Shown in pieces: positions 1 through 8,213 of a stretch of DNA of 64,000 bases. How positions within the stretch are numbered: position 1 is the stretch's first letter; every line of letters begins with the position of its first letter. Source of the DNA: Streptomyces tauricus (GTDB lineage: Bacteria; Actinomycetota; Actinomycetes; Streptomycetales; Streptomycetaceae); NCBI RefSeq assembly GCF_014650955.1, contig NZ_BMVY01000017.1:1-64000 (forward strand), given 5' to 3'. Position numbers and translations under genes: made by a program. Under the pieces are notes generated by a model. That model was not told where the DNA came from. It saw nothing but the letters and a program-made list of their open reading frames with translations, and made no database searches.

Positions 1-260
1 GGGCGCGGGGCGGCCGGCCCCGGACGGGCGGCCTGCGCCGGTGAAGGCGCGCCGGGCCTGGCGGGCGCGGCCTTGCGCGGGGCGGGCTTGCCGCCGCCGT
101 TGCCCTGCTGGAGGGCGTCAGTCAGTTTGCGTACTACGGGCGCCTCGATCGTCGAGGACGCCGAACGGACGAATTCACCGAGTTCTTGGAGCTTGGCCAT
201 GACGACCTTGCTCTCCACCCCGAACTCCTTGGCGAGTTCGTATACCCGGACCTTAGCCAC
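1..260 (-). CDS. infB: Translation initiation factor IF-2, N-terminal fragment (cut by window start)
   Basis: Only the first 86 or so codons are present; the gene continues beyond position 1. IF-2 is the GTPase that places initiator tRNA on the 30S subunit. The start MAKVRVYELAKEFGVESK is the typical IF-2 N-terminal helical subdomain, and it runs into an Ala/Pro/Arg/Gly-rich linker, as in actinobacterial IF-2 proteins with long disordered N-termini. The start is the GTG at 260, with AAGGAG about six bases upstream. The gene is the last visible member of rimP-nusA-ylxR-infB, the standard translation/antitermination order. The GTPase domain is outside the window and cannot be assessed. Confidence 0.95.
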   Translation of the reverse strand, partial: MAKVRVYELAKEFGVESKVVMAKLQELGEFVRSASSTIEAPVVRKLTDALQQGNGGGKPAPRKAAPARPGAPSPAQAARPGPAAPR

Positions 261-406
261 TTCGCTCCTTTTAGGTCCGGGTTGCGTCCGGACCGTCGCT
301 ACTTCATGGGCGTACTCATCGCGTGCTCATCGAGTGCTCATCGCAATCTCGACCTACTTCCAACTCGCGGGGTACCAGGGCCGCACGGGGATCCGTGCGA
401 CACGTC

Positions 407-703
407 TTACGGTGTTGCCTGCTCAGCAACTGTCTGCCGCTCGACGTACAGGCGCAATGCCTTTGTGTCGAGCTGACCCGGGGCACGCAGCGCCCGCGGG
501 AATGCCCGGCGGCGGACCGCCAGGTCCAGACAGACCAGGGCGGGGTGTACATACGCACCCCGGCCGGGCAGCGTACCGCGAGGATCGGGGACACATTCGC
601 CCTCGGCCGCCACAGCACGCAGCAGATCGGTCTTGGCCGCTCGCTCCCGGCACCCCACACACGTGCGTTCAGGGCATGCTCGGGCATGCGTCCGGCCAGA
701 CAC
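407..703 (-). CDS. ylxR: YlxR family (DUF448) RNA-binding protein
   Basis: A 98-residue basic protein with the family signature CVGCRERA near the N-terminus (about residues 15-22) and GRGAYVHP in the middle. YlxR proteins sit between nusA and infB in most bacteria and are thought to bind RNA or act in regulation; the exact role is unsettled. The GTG start at 703 has GGGAGG upstream at a rather long spacing (about 11). The gap of 124 bases after nusA may hold extra regulation, but no clear terminator was seen. Family assignment is firm from sequence and position. Confidence 0.92.
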   Translation of the reverse strand: MSGRTHARACPERTCVGCRERAAKTDLLRAVAAEGECVPDPRGTLPGRGAYVHPALVCLDLAVRRRAFPRALRAPGQLDTKALRLYVERQTVAEQATP

Positions 704-827
704 TGTTAAGTCTACCTCCCTGCACCGACCTCACCCCTTTGGGGCAAGTATCGAACAGTTGCCGCGCATAAAACTGTCGTGAAACCGTCGTGATCTAAGC
801 CACGTGCGGCTTGGATCTATTCCCGGG

Positions 828-1898
828 TCACTCCCCGGACCGTCCCTCACGCCGCTCGTCACGGCGATCGTCACGCCGGTACTCGCGCCGGTCGTCGGGT
901 CGGTCACCGCCCTCTTCACCGGTCTGCTCGGTGTCCGGGCGGATGTCGATGCGCCAGCCGGTCAGCCGGGCGGCGAGGCGGGCGTTCTGGCCCTCCTTGC
1001 CGATCGCCAGCGACAGCTGGTAGTCGGGCACGGTCACCCGCGCGGACCGGGCCGCGAGGTCGACGACCTCGACCTTGGAGACCCGGGCCGGGGAGAGCGC
1101 GTTGCCCACCATGTCCGCGGGGTCGTCCGACCAGTCGACGATGTCGATCTTCTCGCCGTTCAGCTCGGCCATCACATTGCGCACCCGGCCGCCCATCGGG
1201 CCGATGCAGGCGCCCTTGGCGTTCAGGCCCGACCGGGTGGACCGGACGGCGATCTTCGTGCGGTGGCCGGCCTCGCGGGCGATGGCGGCGATCTCGACGG
1301 ACCCGTCGGCGATCTCCGGCACCTCGAGGGCGAAGAGCTTCTTCACGAGGTTCGGGTGCGTGCGGGAGAGGGTCACGGACGGACCGCGGACACCCTTCGC
1401 CACCCGAACGACGTACGACCGCAGCCGCATGCCGTGCTGGTACGACTCGCCGGGGACCTGCTCCTGCACCGGCAGGATGGCCTCCAGCTTGCCGATGTCG
1501 ACGAGTACGTTCTTCGGGTCGCGGCCCTGCTGGACGACACCGGTGACGATGTCGCCCTCACGGCCCGCGTACTCGCCGAGCGTCGCGTCGTCCTCCGCGT
1601 CCCGCAGGCGCTGCAGGATGACCTGCTTGGCGGTGGTGGCGGCGATCCGGCCGAAGTCCGACGGTGTGTCGTCGAACTCGCGTGCCTCCTGCCCCTCCTC
1701 CAGGTCGTCCGGGTCCTCCTTCGCCCACACGGTCACATGGCCGGTCTCCCGGTCGAGCTTCACGCGCGCGTGACGGCGGCTTCCCTCGGTGCGGTGGTAG
1801 GCGATGAGGAGGGCCGACTCGATCGCTTCGACCAGCAGGTCGAAGGAGATCTCCTTCTCCCGCACCAGGCCCCGCAGGGCACTCATGTCGATGTCCAC
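828..1898 (-). CDS. nusA: Transcription termination/antitermination protein NusA
   Basis: 356 residues. NusA binds RNA polymerase and nascent RNA, affecting pausing, termination and antitermination. The N-terminal domain covers about residues 1-125, followed by an S1 domain (REGDIVTGVV onward, about 130-200) and two KH domains. The first KH segment holds GPMGGRVRNV and the second SLAIGKEGQNARLAARLTGW, both with the GXXG loop. The E. coli-type acidic C-terminal repeats are absent, which is normal in actinobacteria; instead there is a short Arg/Asp/Glu-rich tail. The GTG start at 1898 lies two bases from the rimP TAG stop, with a GGAGGAGG ribosome site inside the end of rimP, so translation is probably coupled. 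Confidence 0.96.
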   Translation of the reverse strand: MDIDMSALRGLVREKEISFDLLVEAIESALLIAYHRTEGSRRHARVKLDRETGHVTVWAKEDPDDLEEGQEAREFDDTPSDFGRIAATTAKQVILQRLRDAEDDATLGEYAGREGDIVTGVVQQGRDPKNVLVDIGKLEAILPVQEQVPGESYQHGMRLRSYVVRVAKGVRGPSVTLSRTHPNLVKKLFALEVPEIADGSVEIAAIAREAGHRTKIAVRSTRSGLNAKGACIGPMGGRVRNVMAELNGEKIDIVDWSDDPADMVGNALSPARVSKVEVVDLAARSARVTVPDYQLSLAIGKEGQNARLAARLTGWRIDIRPDTEQTGEEGGDRPDDRREYRRDDRRDERREGRSGE

Positions 1899-1900
1899 GG

Positions 1901-2416
1901 CTACGCCTCCTCCTCTTCCATGTCCTTCTCGTCCTTCTTGTCCTTGCGGTTGAACTCGACCTGGACGCGCGCCTTGGCGATGTCCTCGAAGGCGAGCCTC
2001 CTGGCGGTGGGCTTGCGCCCCTTCACGCCGGGCACCTCCACGTCCACGCCCTCTTCGTCGACCGTGATGATCCGGGCGACCAGTTCCTCGCCGTCGACCG
2101 GCTGGAACTTCACGAGTCGCCCGGTGGCACGTACGTAGTGGCGGTGTTCCCTCAGCTCGCGCTCGGCGCCGGGGGTTCCCACCTCGAGGGTGTACTCGCC
2201 CTGGCCCATGGCGTCGGTCTCGTCGAGCTTCGCCGAGAGCGCGCGGCTCACATCGGCGATGGCGTCGAGGTCGGCTCCTTCGTCGGAGTCGACGACGACA
2301 CGCAGCACACGCTTACGGCCCACCGAGTCCACTTCGATCTCTTCGAGGTCGAGTCCCTGCGAGCTGACGAGCGGTTCCAGGAGCTCTCGCAGCCTCTCGC
2401 TCTGGGTGGTGCTCAT
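1901..2416 (-). CDS. rimP: Ribosome maturation factor RimP
   Basis: 171 residues. RimP assists assembly of the 30S subunit. The N-terminal segment (LRELLEPLVSSQGLDLEEIE, then RVLRVVVDSDEGADLDAIADVSRALSAKLDE) and the EVGTPGAERELREHRHY segment are characteristic. An acidic/basic C-terminal tail follows, as in other streptomycete homologues. The ATG at 2416 has GAGGAG eight bases upstream. This is the first gene of the rimP-nusA-ylxR-infB operon, and its promoter should lie in the 207-base divergent gap shared with the lipoprotein gene starting at 2624. Confidence 0.95.
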   Translation of the reverse strand: MSTTQSERLRELLEPLVSSQGLDLEEIEVDSVGRKRVLRVVVDSDEGADLDAIADVSRALSAKLDETDAMGQGEYTLEVGTPGAERELREHRHYVRATGRLVKFQPVDGEELVARIITVDEEGVDVEVPGVKGRKPTARRLAFEDIAKARVQVEFNRKDKKDEKDMEEEEA

Positions 2417-2623
2417 CCGGGTGACTCCTCGGCCGCGTGTGCTGTTGTGGGTATCTCGCGTGTCAGGTCAAAGGGTATCCGGTCCCAGGGGGTGTTGCCG
2501 TCCACCGTGTCCCGCCCGGCGGCGGGACGGCGCCGCTGGTGGGTGCCGGGACGGTACCCGGGTACCGTGATCAAGGGTCTGCCGCCCATTTCGTTCGTAC
2601 GAGCCCTGACGAGGACGTCTGCC

Positions 2624-3184
2624 GTGCCGTTCACCCTGCCGTCGCGCACCCCCTCGGGACCGCGCCGAAGGAGCTTGCTCGCCGGGGCCGCCGGAGCGGG
2701 CGCCGTGCTGCTCGCCGGCTGCTCCGGATCCGACTCCGACTCCGGGACCACCGGCGCGAGTGCGTCCGCCGCCGCGCGGGCACGCGCGCGTGCGGCCCGC
2801 GACAGCGAACAGCTCGCGCGGCGGTACGAGGCCGTGCTCGCCGCGCATCCCGCGCTGAGCGCCCGGCTGTCGCCGCTGCTCGCTGAGGTCGAACGGCACG
2901 CCGAGGCGTTCGGGGGCGGCAAGCGGGCCTCCGGGTCGGCGTCCGCATCCGCGTCGGCATCGGCGGCGCCCGCCGGGGATCCCTCCGCGGGCGCGTCCGC
3001 CTCCCCGGGGGTACCCGCCACGGAGAAGGAAGCCCGCGGCGAACTCGCCGCGGCCGAGCGCGCGTTGGCGGACCGGCGGCTGAAAGCCCTGGCGGACGTG
3101 CCGGGAGAGCTGGCCCGGCTGCTCGCCTCGGTGGCGGCGGCCGGTGCGGGACACGCGTTCCTGCTGACGGAGGACAAGAAGTGA
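2624..3184 (+). CDS. Putative Tat-type lipoprotein of unknown function
   Basis: 186 residues. The N-terminus carries RRRS followed by a hydrophobic stretch and the lipobox LLAGC, giving a lipidated Cys at about residue 33; this suggests export, possibly by Tat, and anchoring outside the membrane. The rest is Ala/Arg-rich and helical with a Ser/Ala/Pro low-complexity linker in the middle. The GTG at 2624 was chosen because GAGGA lies at a proper distance and places the signal correctly; an in-frame GTG at 2567 is possible but has no good ribosome site. The stop overlaps the next gene start by four bases (GTGA), so both are probably co-translated. Confidence 0.75.
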   Translation: MPFTLPSRTPSGPRRRSLLAGAAGAGAVLLAGCSGSDSDSGTTGASASAAARARARAARDSEQLARRYEAVLAAHPALSARLSPLLAEVERHAEAFGGGKRASGSASASASASAAPAGDPSAGASASPGVPATEKEARGELAAAERALADRRLKALADVPGELARLLASVAAAGAGHAFLLTEDKK

Positions 3185-3672
3185 GCGGTTCCGGAGCACA
3201 GGCCAAGGCCACCGCGAAGACCTCGGCGGAGCTGACGGCCGCGCAGGCCGCACTCGCCGCCGAACACGCCGCCGTGTACGGCTACGGGGTCGTGGGCGCC
3301 CGCATCGACGAGGGACGGCGGACCGAGGCACGGGCCGCCTACGACGCGCACCGCGCCCGCCGTGACGAACTGGCCCGCACGGTGCGCGACCTGGGCGGCA
3401 AGCCTGGACCTGCGGCGGCAGCCTACGCGCTGCCCTTCGCGGTCGCGGACGCGGAGTCGGCCCTGCGGCTCGCCGCCGAACTGGAGGACCGGGTGGCCGG
3501 GGTGTACTCGGACCTCGTCCGGGCCGCCGAGGGCGACCGGCGGCAAGCCGCGGCCCGGTCCCTGCGCGACGCAGCGGTGCGGGCGGTGCGCTGGCGCGGC
3601 GAGAGCGTACCCTTCCCTGGTCTCGCCGAGCGGTCGGCCACCGCCACCACGTCGGCGACACCGACCTCGTAA
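3181..3672 (+). CDS. DUF4439 ferritin-like domain protein
   Basis: 163 residues, almost entirely helical. The segment AALAAEHAAVYGYGVVGARI is typical of the DUF4439 ferritin-like fold, as are the later helices FAVADAESALRLAAELEDRVAGVY and AARSLRDAAVRAVRWRG. The function is unknown, and the full set of four-helix metal ligands is not obvious. The GTG start at 3181 overlaps the lipoprotein stop by four bases, implying the two proteins work together, perhaps as a membrane-tethered pair. No signal peptide is visible, so it would stay in the cytoplasm unless exported with its partner. Confidence 0.8.
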   Translation: MSGSGAQAKATAKTSAELTAAQAALAAEHAAVYGYGVVGARIDEGRRTEARAAYDAHRARRDELARTVRDLGGKPGPAAAAYALPFAVADAESALRLAAELEDRVAGVYSDLVRAAEGDRRQAAARSLRDAAVRAVRWRGESVPFPGLAERSATATTSATPTS

Positions 3673-3728
3673 CGCGTCGAGGGACAGCCGTAGAAGGACA
3701 CCCGTACAGGGAAGGGAACTACTCGCGC

Positions 3729-4622
3729 ATGGCTTTCGAACCGCCGCGGCGTCTGGTCAAGGCGCTCGGCGAGGCGGCACCGGGTGGTGACGACTGGCTG
3801 GCGAAGCTGCCCGAGGCGGCCGAGCGGGCGGTCGCGCTACGCGGGTCGACCGTGGAGCGTGTGCAGGTTCCCGGCGGGCGCGGCAGTCTGGTGATCCTGG
3901 TCCGGCTGGCGGACGGCACCCCCGCCGTGCTGAAGCTGGCGCCGGCCCGGGCCCGCCCGGAGAGCGAACGCGCCGCGCTGGCGCACTGGGACGGCCTGGG
4001 CGCGGTACGCCTCCTGGAGCCGGGCGGCACCGACGGCGTACTGCTGCTTGAGCGGCTGCAGCCCGATGTGTCGGTGCGGTCGCTGCCGGAGGCCAAGTCG
4101 ATGCTGGAGGCGGCCGGGACGCTGCGCCGGCTGTGGGTCGAGCCGCCCGCGGACCATGTCTTCGAGACGGTGGCCGAGCGGACGGGACGGCAGGCCGAGG
4201 CGATGCGGGCGGGCGCCGACGCGGAGGCGGTACCGCTGGTCGACGCGGCTCTCGCGGTCCGTGCGGAACTGCTGGCGTCGCCGCCGCGGGCACGTCTGCT
4301 GCACGGCACCTTCCGCCAGAGCAAGGTGCTGGCCGGTGAACGCAGTCCCTGGCTCGCCGTCGGTCCCGATCCCGTGGTCGGCGAGTGCGCCTTCGATCTG
4401 GCGCGGCTGGTCCGTGACCGGGTCGAGGACCTGATCGCCTCGCCGTCGGGCGCCGCCACCACCCGCCGGCGCATCAAGCGGCTCGCGGAGTCCTTGGACG
4501 TGGACCAGGAACGGCTGCGCGGCTGGACCCTGTTCCGGGCCGTGGAGTCGGGCGTACGGGCCCGGCGGGTGGGCCGGGCGCAGGACGCCGAGCTGCTGCT
4601 GGAGTTCGCGGCGTGGTTGTAG
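3729..4622 (+). CDS. Aminoglycoside phosphotransferase-fold protein, probably a pseudokinase
   Basis: 297 residues. The overall pattern is that of the APH/choline-kinase fold: an N-lobe with VILVRLADGTPAVLKLAP, a linker, then a C-lobe containing LLHGTFRQSK and GPDPVVGECAFDLARL. In active members the first C-lobe motif reads HGD....N, where Asp is the catalytic base; here Asp is Thr (about residue 194) and Asn is Lys. The second motif keeps one Asp but ends in Glu. The protein may therefore bind a nucleotide or ligand without transferring phosphate. The ATG at 3729 follows AGGGAAGGGA. A strong hairpin just downstream separates it from the convergent proS. Confidence 0.75.
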   Translation: MAFEPPRRLVKALGEAAPGGDDWLAKLPEAAERAVALRGSTVERVQVPGGRGSLVILVRLADGTPAVLKLAPARARPESERAALAHWDGLGAVRLLEPGGTDGVLLLERLQPDVSVRSLPEAKSMLEAAGTLRRLWVEPPADHVFETVAERTGRQAEAMRAGADAEAVPLVDAALAVRAELLASPPRARLLHGTFRQSKVLAGERSPWLAVGPDPVVGECAFDLARLVRDRVEDLIASPSGAATTRRRIKRLAESLDVDQERLRGWTLFRAVESGVRARRVGRAQDAELLLEFAAWL

Positions 4623-4624
4623 CG

Positions 4625-4662
4625 GTCGCGGGGGCCGTCCGCTCGGGAACGGCCCCCGCGAC
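4625..4662. terminator. Strong bidirectional hairpin between kinase-fold gene and proS
   Basis: Perfect 14-bp inverted repeat (arms 4625-4638 and 4649-4662, arm GTCGCGGGGGCCGT) with a 10-base loop. It sits three bases after the stop of the upstream plus-strand gene and six bases before the proS stop, so it can end transcription from both sides. There is no T-run, as is usual for streptomycete terminators. Confidence 0.8.
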
Positions 4663-4667
4663 CCGGG

Positions 4668-6365
4668 TTACTTCGCCGTGAGGCGGGCGATCGCCTCGTC
4701 CACGGTCAGTTCCTCGCGCTCGCCGGTGCGGCGGTCCTTCAGCTCCAGGACGCCCTCGGCGGAACGCCGGCCGGCCACCAGGATCTTCGGTACGCCGATG
4801 AGTTCGGCGTCGGTGAACTTCACGCCGGGCGAGACGCCCGCGCGGTCGTCCACCAGCACCCGTACGCCCGCCGCGCCCAGCTTCTCCGAGACGTCGAGCG
4901 CCAGCTCGGTCTGCAGGGCCTTGCCCGCCGCGACGACATGGACGTCGGCCGGGGCGATCTCCGCGGGCCAGACGAGGCCCTGCTCGTCGGCGTGCTGCTC
5001 GGCGAGCGCGGCCACCGCGCGCGAGACGCCGATGCCGTACGAGCCCATGGTGACGCGGACCGGCTTGCCCTGCTTGCCGAGCACGTCGAGCTGGAGGGCG
5101 TCGGCGTACTTGCGGCCGAGCTGGAAGATGTGGCCGATCTCGATGGCGCGGTCCAGCTTGAGGCCGGTGCCGCAGACGGGGCAGGGGTCGCCCTCGCGCA
5201 CGACCACCACGTCCACGTACTCGTCGACCTCGAAGTCACGGCCCGCGACGACGTTCTTCGCGTGCACGCCGTCCTGGTTGGCGCCGGTGATCCAGGCGGT
5301 GCCGGGGGCGACGCGCGGGTCGGCGAGGTAACGGACCTTCTCCAGGCCCTGCGGGCCCACGTAGCCGCGTACGAGGTCGTCGCGGCCCGTGAAGTCCTCG
5401 GCCGTGACCAGTTCGACGGGGGCGGGGGCGAAGTGCGCCTCGACCTTGTCCAGGTCGACCTCGCGGTCGCCGGGCACGCCGACGGCCACGATCTCGCCGG
5501 CCACCTTGACCAGCAGGTTCTTCAGCGTGGCGGAGGCCGGGACGTCCAGGTACGCGGCGAGCGTCTCGATGGTCGGGGTCTCGGGGGTGGGGATCTCCTC
5601 CAGGGCGGGGACCCCGGCCGCGTCGACGGGCTGCAGCGCGTAGGTGACGGCCTCGGTGTTGGCGGCGTAGTCGCAGTTCGGACAGTCGGCGAAGGTGTCC
5701 TCGCCTGCCGCGGCCGGGGCGAGGAACTCCTCGGACTTGGAACCGCCCATGGCGCCAGCGGTGGCCGCGCAGATGCGGTAGTCCAGACCGAGACGCGCGA
5801 AGATCTTCTGGTACGCCTCGCGGTGCAGGGCGTAGGACTCGGCGAGGCCCTCGTCCTCCGTGTCGAAGGAGTACGAGTCCTTCATCAGGAACTCGCGGCC
5901 GCGCAGGATGCCGGCGCGGGGGCGGGCCTCGTCGCGGTACTTGTTCTGGATCTGGTAGAGGATCACGGGCAGGTCCTTGTAGGACGTGCACTGGTCCTTG
6001 ACCAGGAGGGTGAAGATCTCCTCGTGGGTGGGACCGAGGAGGTAGTCGCCGCCCTTGCGGTCGTTGAGGCGGAACAGCTCGGGGCCGTACTCCTCCCAGC
6101 GGCCGGTCGCCTCGTAGGGCTCCTTGGGCAGCAGGGCGGGGAGGGTGACCTCCTGGGCGCCGATGGCGTCCATCTCCTCGCGGACGACCCGCTCGACGTT
6201 GGCCAGGACCTTCTTGCCGAGCGGCAGCCAGGACCACAGGCCGGCGGCGGTCCGGCGGACGTAACCGGCGCGCACCAGGAGCTTATGGCTGAGCACCTCG
6301 GCGTCCGCCGGGTCGTCACGCAGTGTCTTGACCATCAAACGGGACATGCGCTGGACCTGGGCCAT
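4668..6365 (-). CDS. proS: Prolyl-tRNA synthetase
   Basis: 565 residues, matching the long bacterial-type ProRS with an editing (INS) domain. It charges tRNA-Pro with proline. The N-terminal catalytic core contains RAGYVRRTAAGLWSWLPLG (class II motif 1 region) and the motif 2 region with RDEARPRAGILRGREFLMKD. The middle (about 230-400) is the INS editing domain. The segment MGSYGIGVSRAVAALAEQ is motif 3, and the C-terminal anticodon-binding domain follows. ATG at 6365 with AGGAG about ten bases upstream. It stands alone between a terminator and an acetyltransferase gene. Confidence 0.97.
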   Translation of the reverse strand: MAQVQRMSRLMVKTLRDDPADAEVLSHKLLVRAGYVRRTAAGLWSWLPLGKKVLANVERVVREEMDAIGAQEVTLPALLPKEPYEATGRWEEYGPELFRLNDRKGGDYLLGPTHEEIFTLLVKDQCTSYKDLPVILYQIQNKYRDEARPRAGILRGREFLMKDSYSFDTEDEGLAESYALHREAYQKIFARLGLDYRICAATAGAMGGSKSEEFLAPAAAGEDTFADCPNCDYAANTEAVTYALQPVDAAGVPALEEIPTPETPTIETLAAYLDVPASATLKNLLVKVAGEIVAVGVPGDREVDLDKVEAHFAPAPVELVTAEDFTGRDDLVRGYVGPQGLEKVRYLADPRVAPGTAWITGANQDGVHAKNVVAGRDFEVDEYVDVVVVREGDPCPVCGTGLKLDRAIEIGHIFQLGRKYADALQLDVLGKQGKPVRVTMGSYGIGVSRAVAALAEQHADEQGLVWPAEIAPADVHVVAAGKALQTELALDVSEKLGAAGVRVLVDDRAGVSPGVKFTDAELIGVPKILVAGRRSAEGVLELKDRRTGEREELTVDEAIARLTAK

Positions 6366-6467
6366 GGTTCTCGACTCCTGCTGCGTATAGGTGATGGCTA
6401 GGAGGTTAGCCGGGTGTCCGCCGTCGCCGAAATCCGTTATCGGCGCAGGGGCGGGCAGGGGGCACCC

Positions 6468-7046
6468 TCAGCGGCGGCGCAGGGGCAGCGGGGCGCCCAT
6501 CACCACGTACGGCTTCGGGGCGCTGGGGAACAGGACCCGGACGACCAGGTCCTCGTAGCCGAGCGAGCGGTACAGGCCGCGGGCCGGGCTCTCCTTGTCG
6601 ATGGCGGAGAGGATCGAGCGCGGTTCGGCGGCGCTGTCCGTGATGGTGGTGATCAGGGCGCGGCCGACCCCGCGGTTCTGGAAGTCCGGGTGGACGTGCA
6701 GTTCGGTGATCACGAAGGAGTCGTCCAGCCAGCCGTCCTGTCCCCGGCCGCGCAGATAGGGCTCGACGACGGTGGACCACCAGTGCGCGCGGTCGTTGGG
6801 CATGCCGTAGACGAAGCCGGCGAGGCGTCCGTCGGCGGTGGTCGCGCCGAGTGCGCGGGCGCCGGGAAAGGTGAGGTGCCGGAGCACGATCTGGCGTCGT
6901 ACGGCGATCTCGTCCGCGCCGAGTCCGAAGGCCACGGCCTGGACGTTCAGCGCCTCGTCGATGCGGGTGGCCAGGTCCAGGGGGCCGATGACGATGTCGT
7001 CGGGTGTGAGGGGGCCCTGACCGGGCTGACCGGGGAAGCGCAGCAT
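6468..7046 (-). CDS. GNAT family N-acetyltransferase
   Basis: 192 residues with one GNAT domain. The acetyl-CoA-binding signature is seen as FQNRGVGRALITTI (Q/RxxGxG/A pattern), preceded by the strand FVITELHVHPD and followed by ARGLYRSLGYEDL. The substrate cannot be deduced. The ATG at 7046 starts a short leader before the domain; a clear ribosome site is not evident. The downstream neighbour at 7156-8004 is another acetyltransferase in the same direction 109 bases away, so the two may be co-transcribed but probably have different substrates. Confidence 0.85.
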   Translation of the reverse strand: MLRFPGQPGQGPLTPDDIVIGPLDLATRIDEALNVQAVAFGLGADEIAVRRQIVLRHLTFPGARALGATTADGRLAGFVYGMPNDRAHWWSTVVEPYLRGRGQDGWLDDSFVITELHVHPDFQNRGVGRALITTITDSAAEPRSILSAIDKESPARGLYRSLGYEDLVVRVLFPSAPKPYVVMGAPLPLRRR

Positions 7047-7155
7047 GTGCGGAGACTACCTGGGGGTCTCCACCGCGTGGGCCGCGCGGGCCGGTGGTGT
7101 TGTCGGGTGCGGGCCGGATGTGGCTGGTCGTGCGGCTCGCCGCGCCCCGTCCGGG

Positions 7156-8004
7156 TCAGAACAGGACGCTCATGAACGCGCCTATTTCCTGGAAACCGGT
7201 TCTGCGGTAGGTGGCTCGGGCCGCGGTGTTGTAGTCGTTGACGTAGAGGCTGACCAGGGGGGCCACGTCCGCGAGGGCGTAGCGCAGGACCGCCGCCATG
7301 CCGGGGGCCGCGTAGCCCTGGCCGCGGTACTCGGGGGCGACCCAGACGCCCTGGATCTGGCAGGCCTGGGTGGTCGCGGCGCCGATCTCCGCCTTGAAGA
7401 CGACCCTGCCGTCCTGGTCGACGCGGGCGAACGAGCGCCCGGAGCCGACGAGTTCGGCGACCCTCGCCTGGTAGAGCAGGCCTCCGTCGCCCGCGAGGGG
7501 GGAGACGCCGACCTCCTCCGTGAACATCGCCACGCAGGCCGGCATGATCGTCTCCATCTCGTCCTTGCGGATGCGACGGACGTACGGATCCGGGGCGATG
7601 TCGGCGGGGAGCCGGTCGGCGACCATCAGGGGCTGGTGCGGCCTGACCTCGCGGGCGGGGCCCCAGTTCGGTTCGAGGAGGCGCCAGAGCTGGGCCGTGG
7701 CCTCGGAGGGGCCGACGATGGAGGAGCAGCGGCGGCCGGCTCTGCGGGCGCGGTCCGCGAAGGCGCGTACGGCGCGGGGGGTGGCGCAGATCGGGACGAG
7801 GTTGGCGCCCGCGTAGCAGAGGGACGTGAGCATGCCGTCCTCGTACCAGCCCCACATCTCGCCGCCGAGGCGCCAGGGGTCGAGGCCGGCGACCTGTACG
7901 CGGGAGGTCACGAAGGCGTTCGCCACCGGCTCGCGGTCGAGGACGGCGAGCGCGGCGTCCAGGTCGCTCGGTTCGAGGACCCTGGTGGTCGTCTGCGTCA
8001 ACAC
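7156..8004 (-). CDS. DUF4081/GNAT N-acetyltransferase
   Basis: 282 residues. The N-terminal half is the DUF4081 domain that accompanies GNAT in actinobacteria (LEPSDLDAALAVLDREPVANAFV onward); the C-terminal half is the acetyltransferase, with QGVWVAPEYRGQGYA as the acetyl-CoA loop and SLYVNDYNTAARATYRRTGF near the end. It lies next to ispG as in other streptomycetes. Start choice: the GTG at 8004 has GAAGG eight bases upstream; an ATG at 8022 is in frame and possible. The substrate is unknown. Confidence 0.85.
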   Translation of the reverse strand: MLTQTTTRVLEPSDLDAALAVLDREPVANAFVTSRVQVAGLDPWRLGGEMWGWYEDGMLTSLCYAGANLVPICATPRAVRAFADRARRAGRRCSSIVGPSEATAQLWRLLEPNWGPAREVRPHQPLMVADRLPADIAPDPYVRRIRKDEMETIMPACVAMFTEEVGVSPLAGDGGLLYQARVAELVGSGRSFARVDQDGRVVFKAEIGAATTQACQIQGVWVAPEYRGQGYAAPGMAAVLRYALADVAPLVSLYVNDYNTAARATYRRTGFQEIGAFMSVLF

Positions 8005-8122
8005 GTGCGGGGCCTTCACCATCAGGTCTGCTGATCTCCGCACTGTACCTGGCGAATATGTGGCGTGCCGACCGATGGGGTGGGTGGGGTTCCCTCGCCC
8101 CCGCAATCGCGCTGACGCGCTC

Positions 8123-8200
8123 GTCCTCGAACGCCGGACGGGCTGGGAGATCCAGCCCGTCCGGCGTTCGAGGACCGGGGGTTCGGGGGCGGAGCCCCCG
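8123..8200. terminator. Double hairpin terminator after ispG, containing a common streptomycete palindrome
   Basis: A perfect 23-bp inverted repeat (8123-8145 with 8153-8175) is followed by a second stem of seven base pairs (CGGGGGC/GCCCCCG, 8184-8200) near an A-run on the plus strand. Read on the minus strand this gives T-run, hairpin, then a long hairpin immediately after ispG. The arm with ACGCCGGACGGGCTG resembles palindromes that I recall as frequent between genes in Streptomyces genomes. It should end ispG transcription and protect the 3' end. Confidence 0.8.
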
Positions 8201-8213
8201 AGAAAAAGGCTTG

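Noticed and set aside
4938..6401. 487-codon frame opposite proS
   Set aside because: Antisense shadow of a complete ProRS; no recognisable domain.
6366..6467. T-box or other riboswitch upstream of proS
   Set aside because: The proS leader is short and no T-box sequence or specifier stem was seen.
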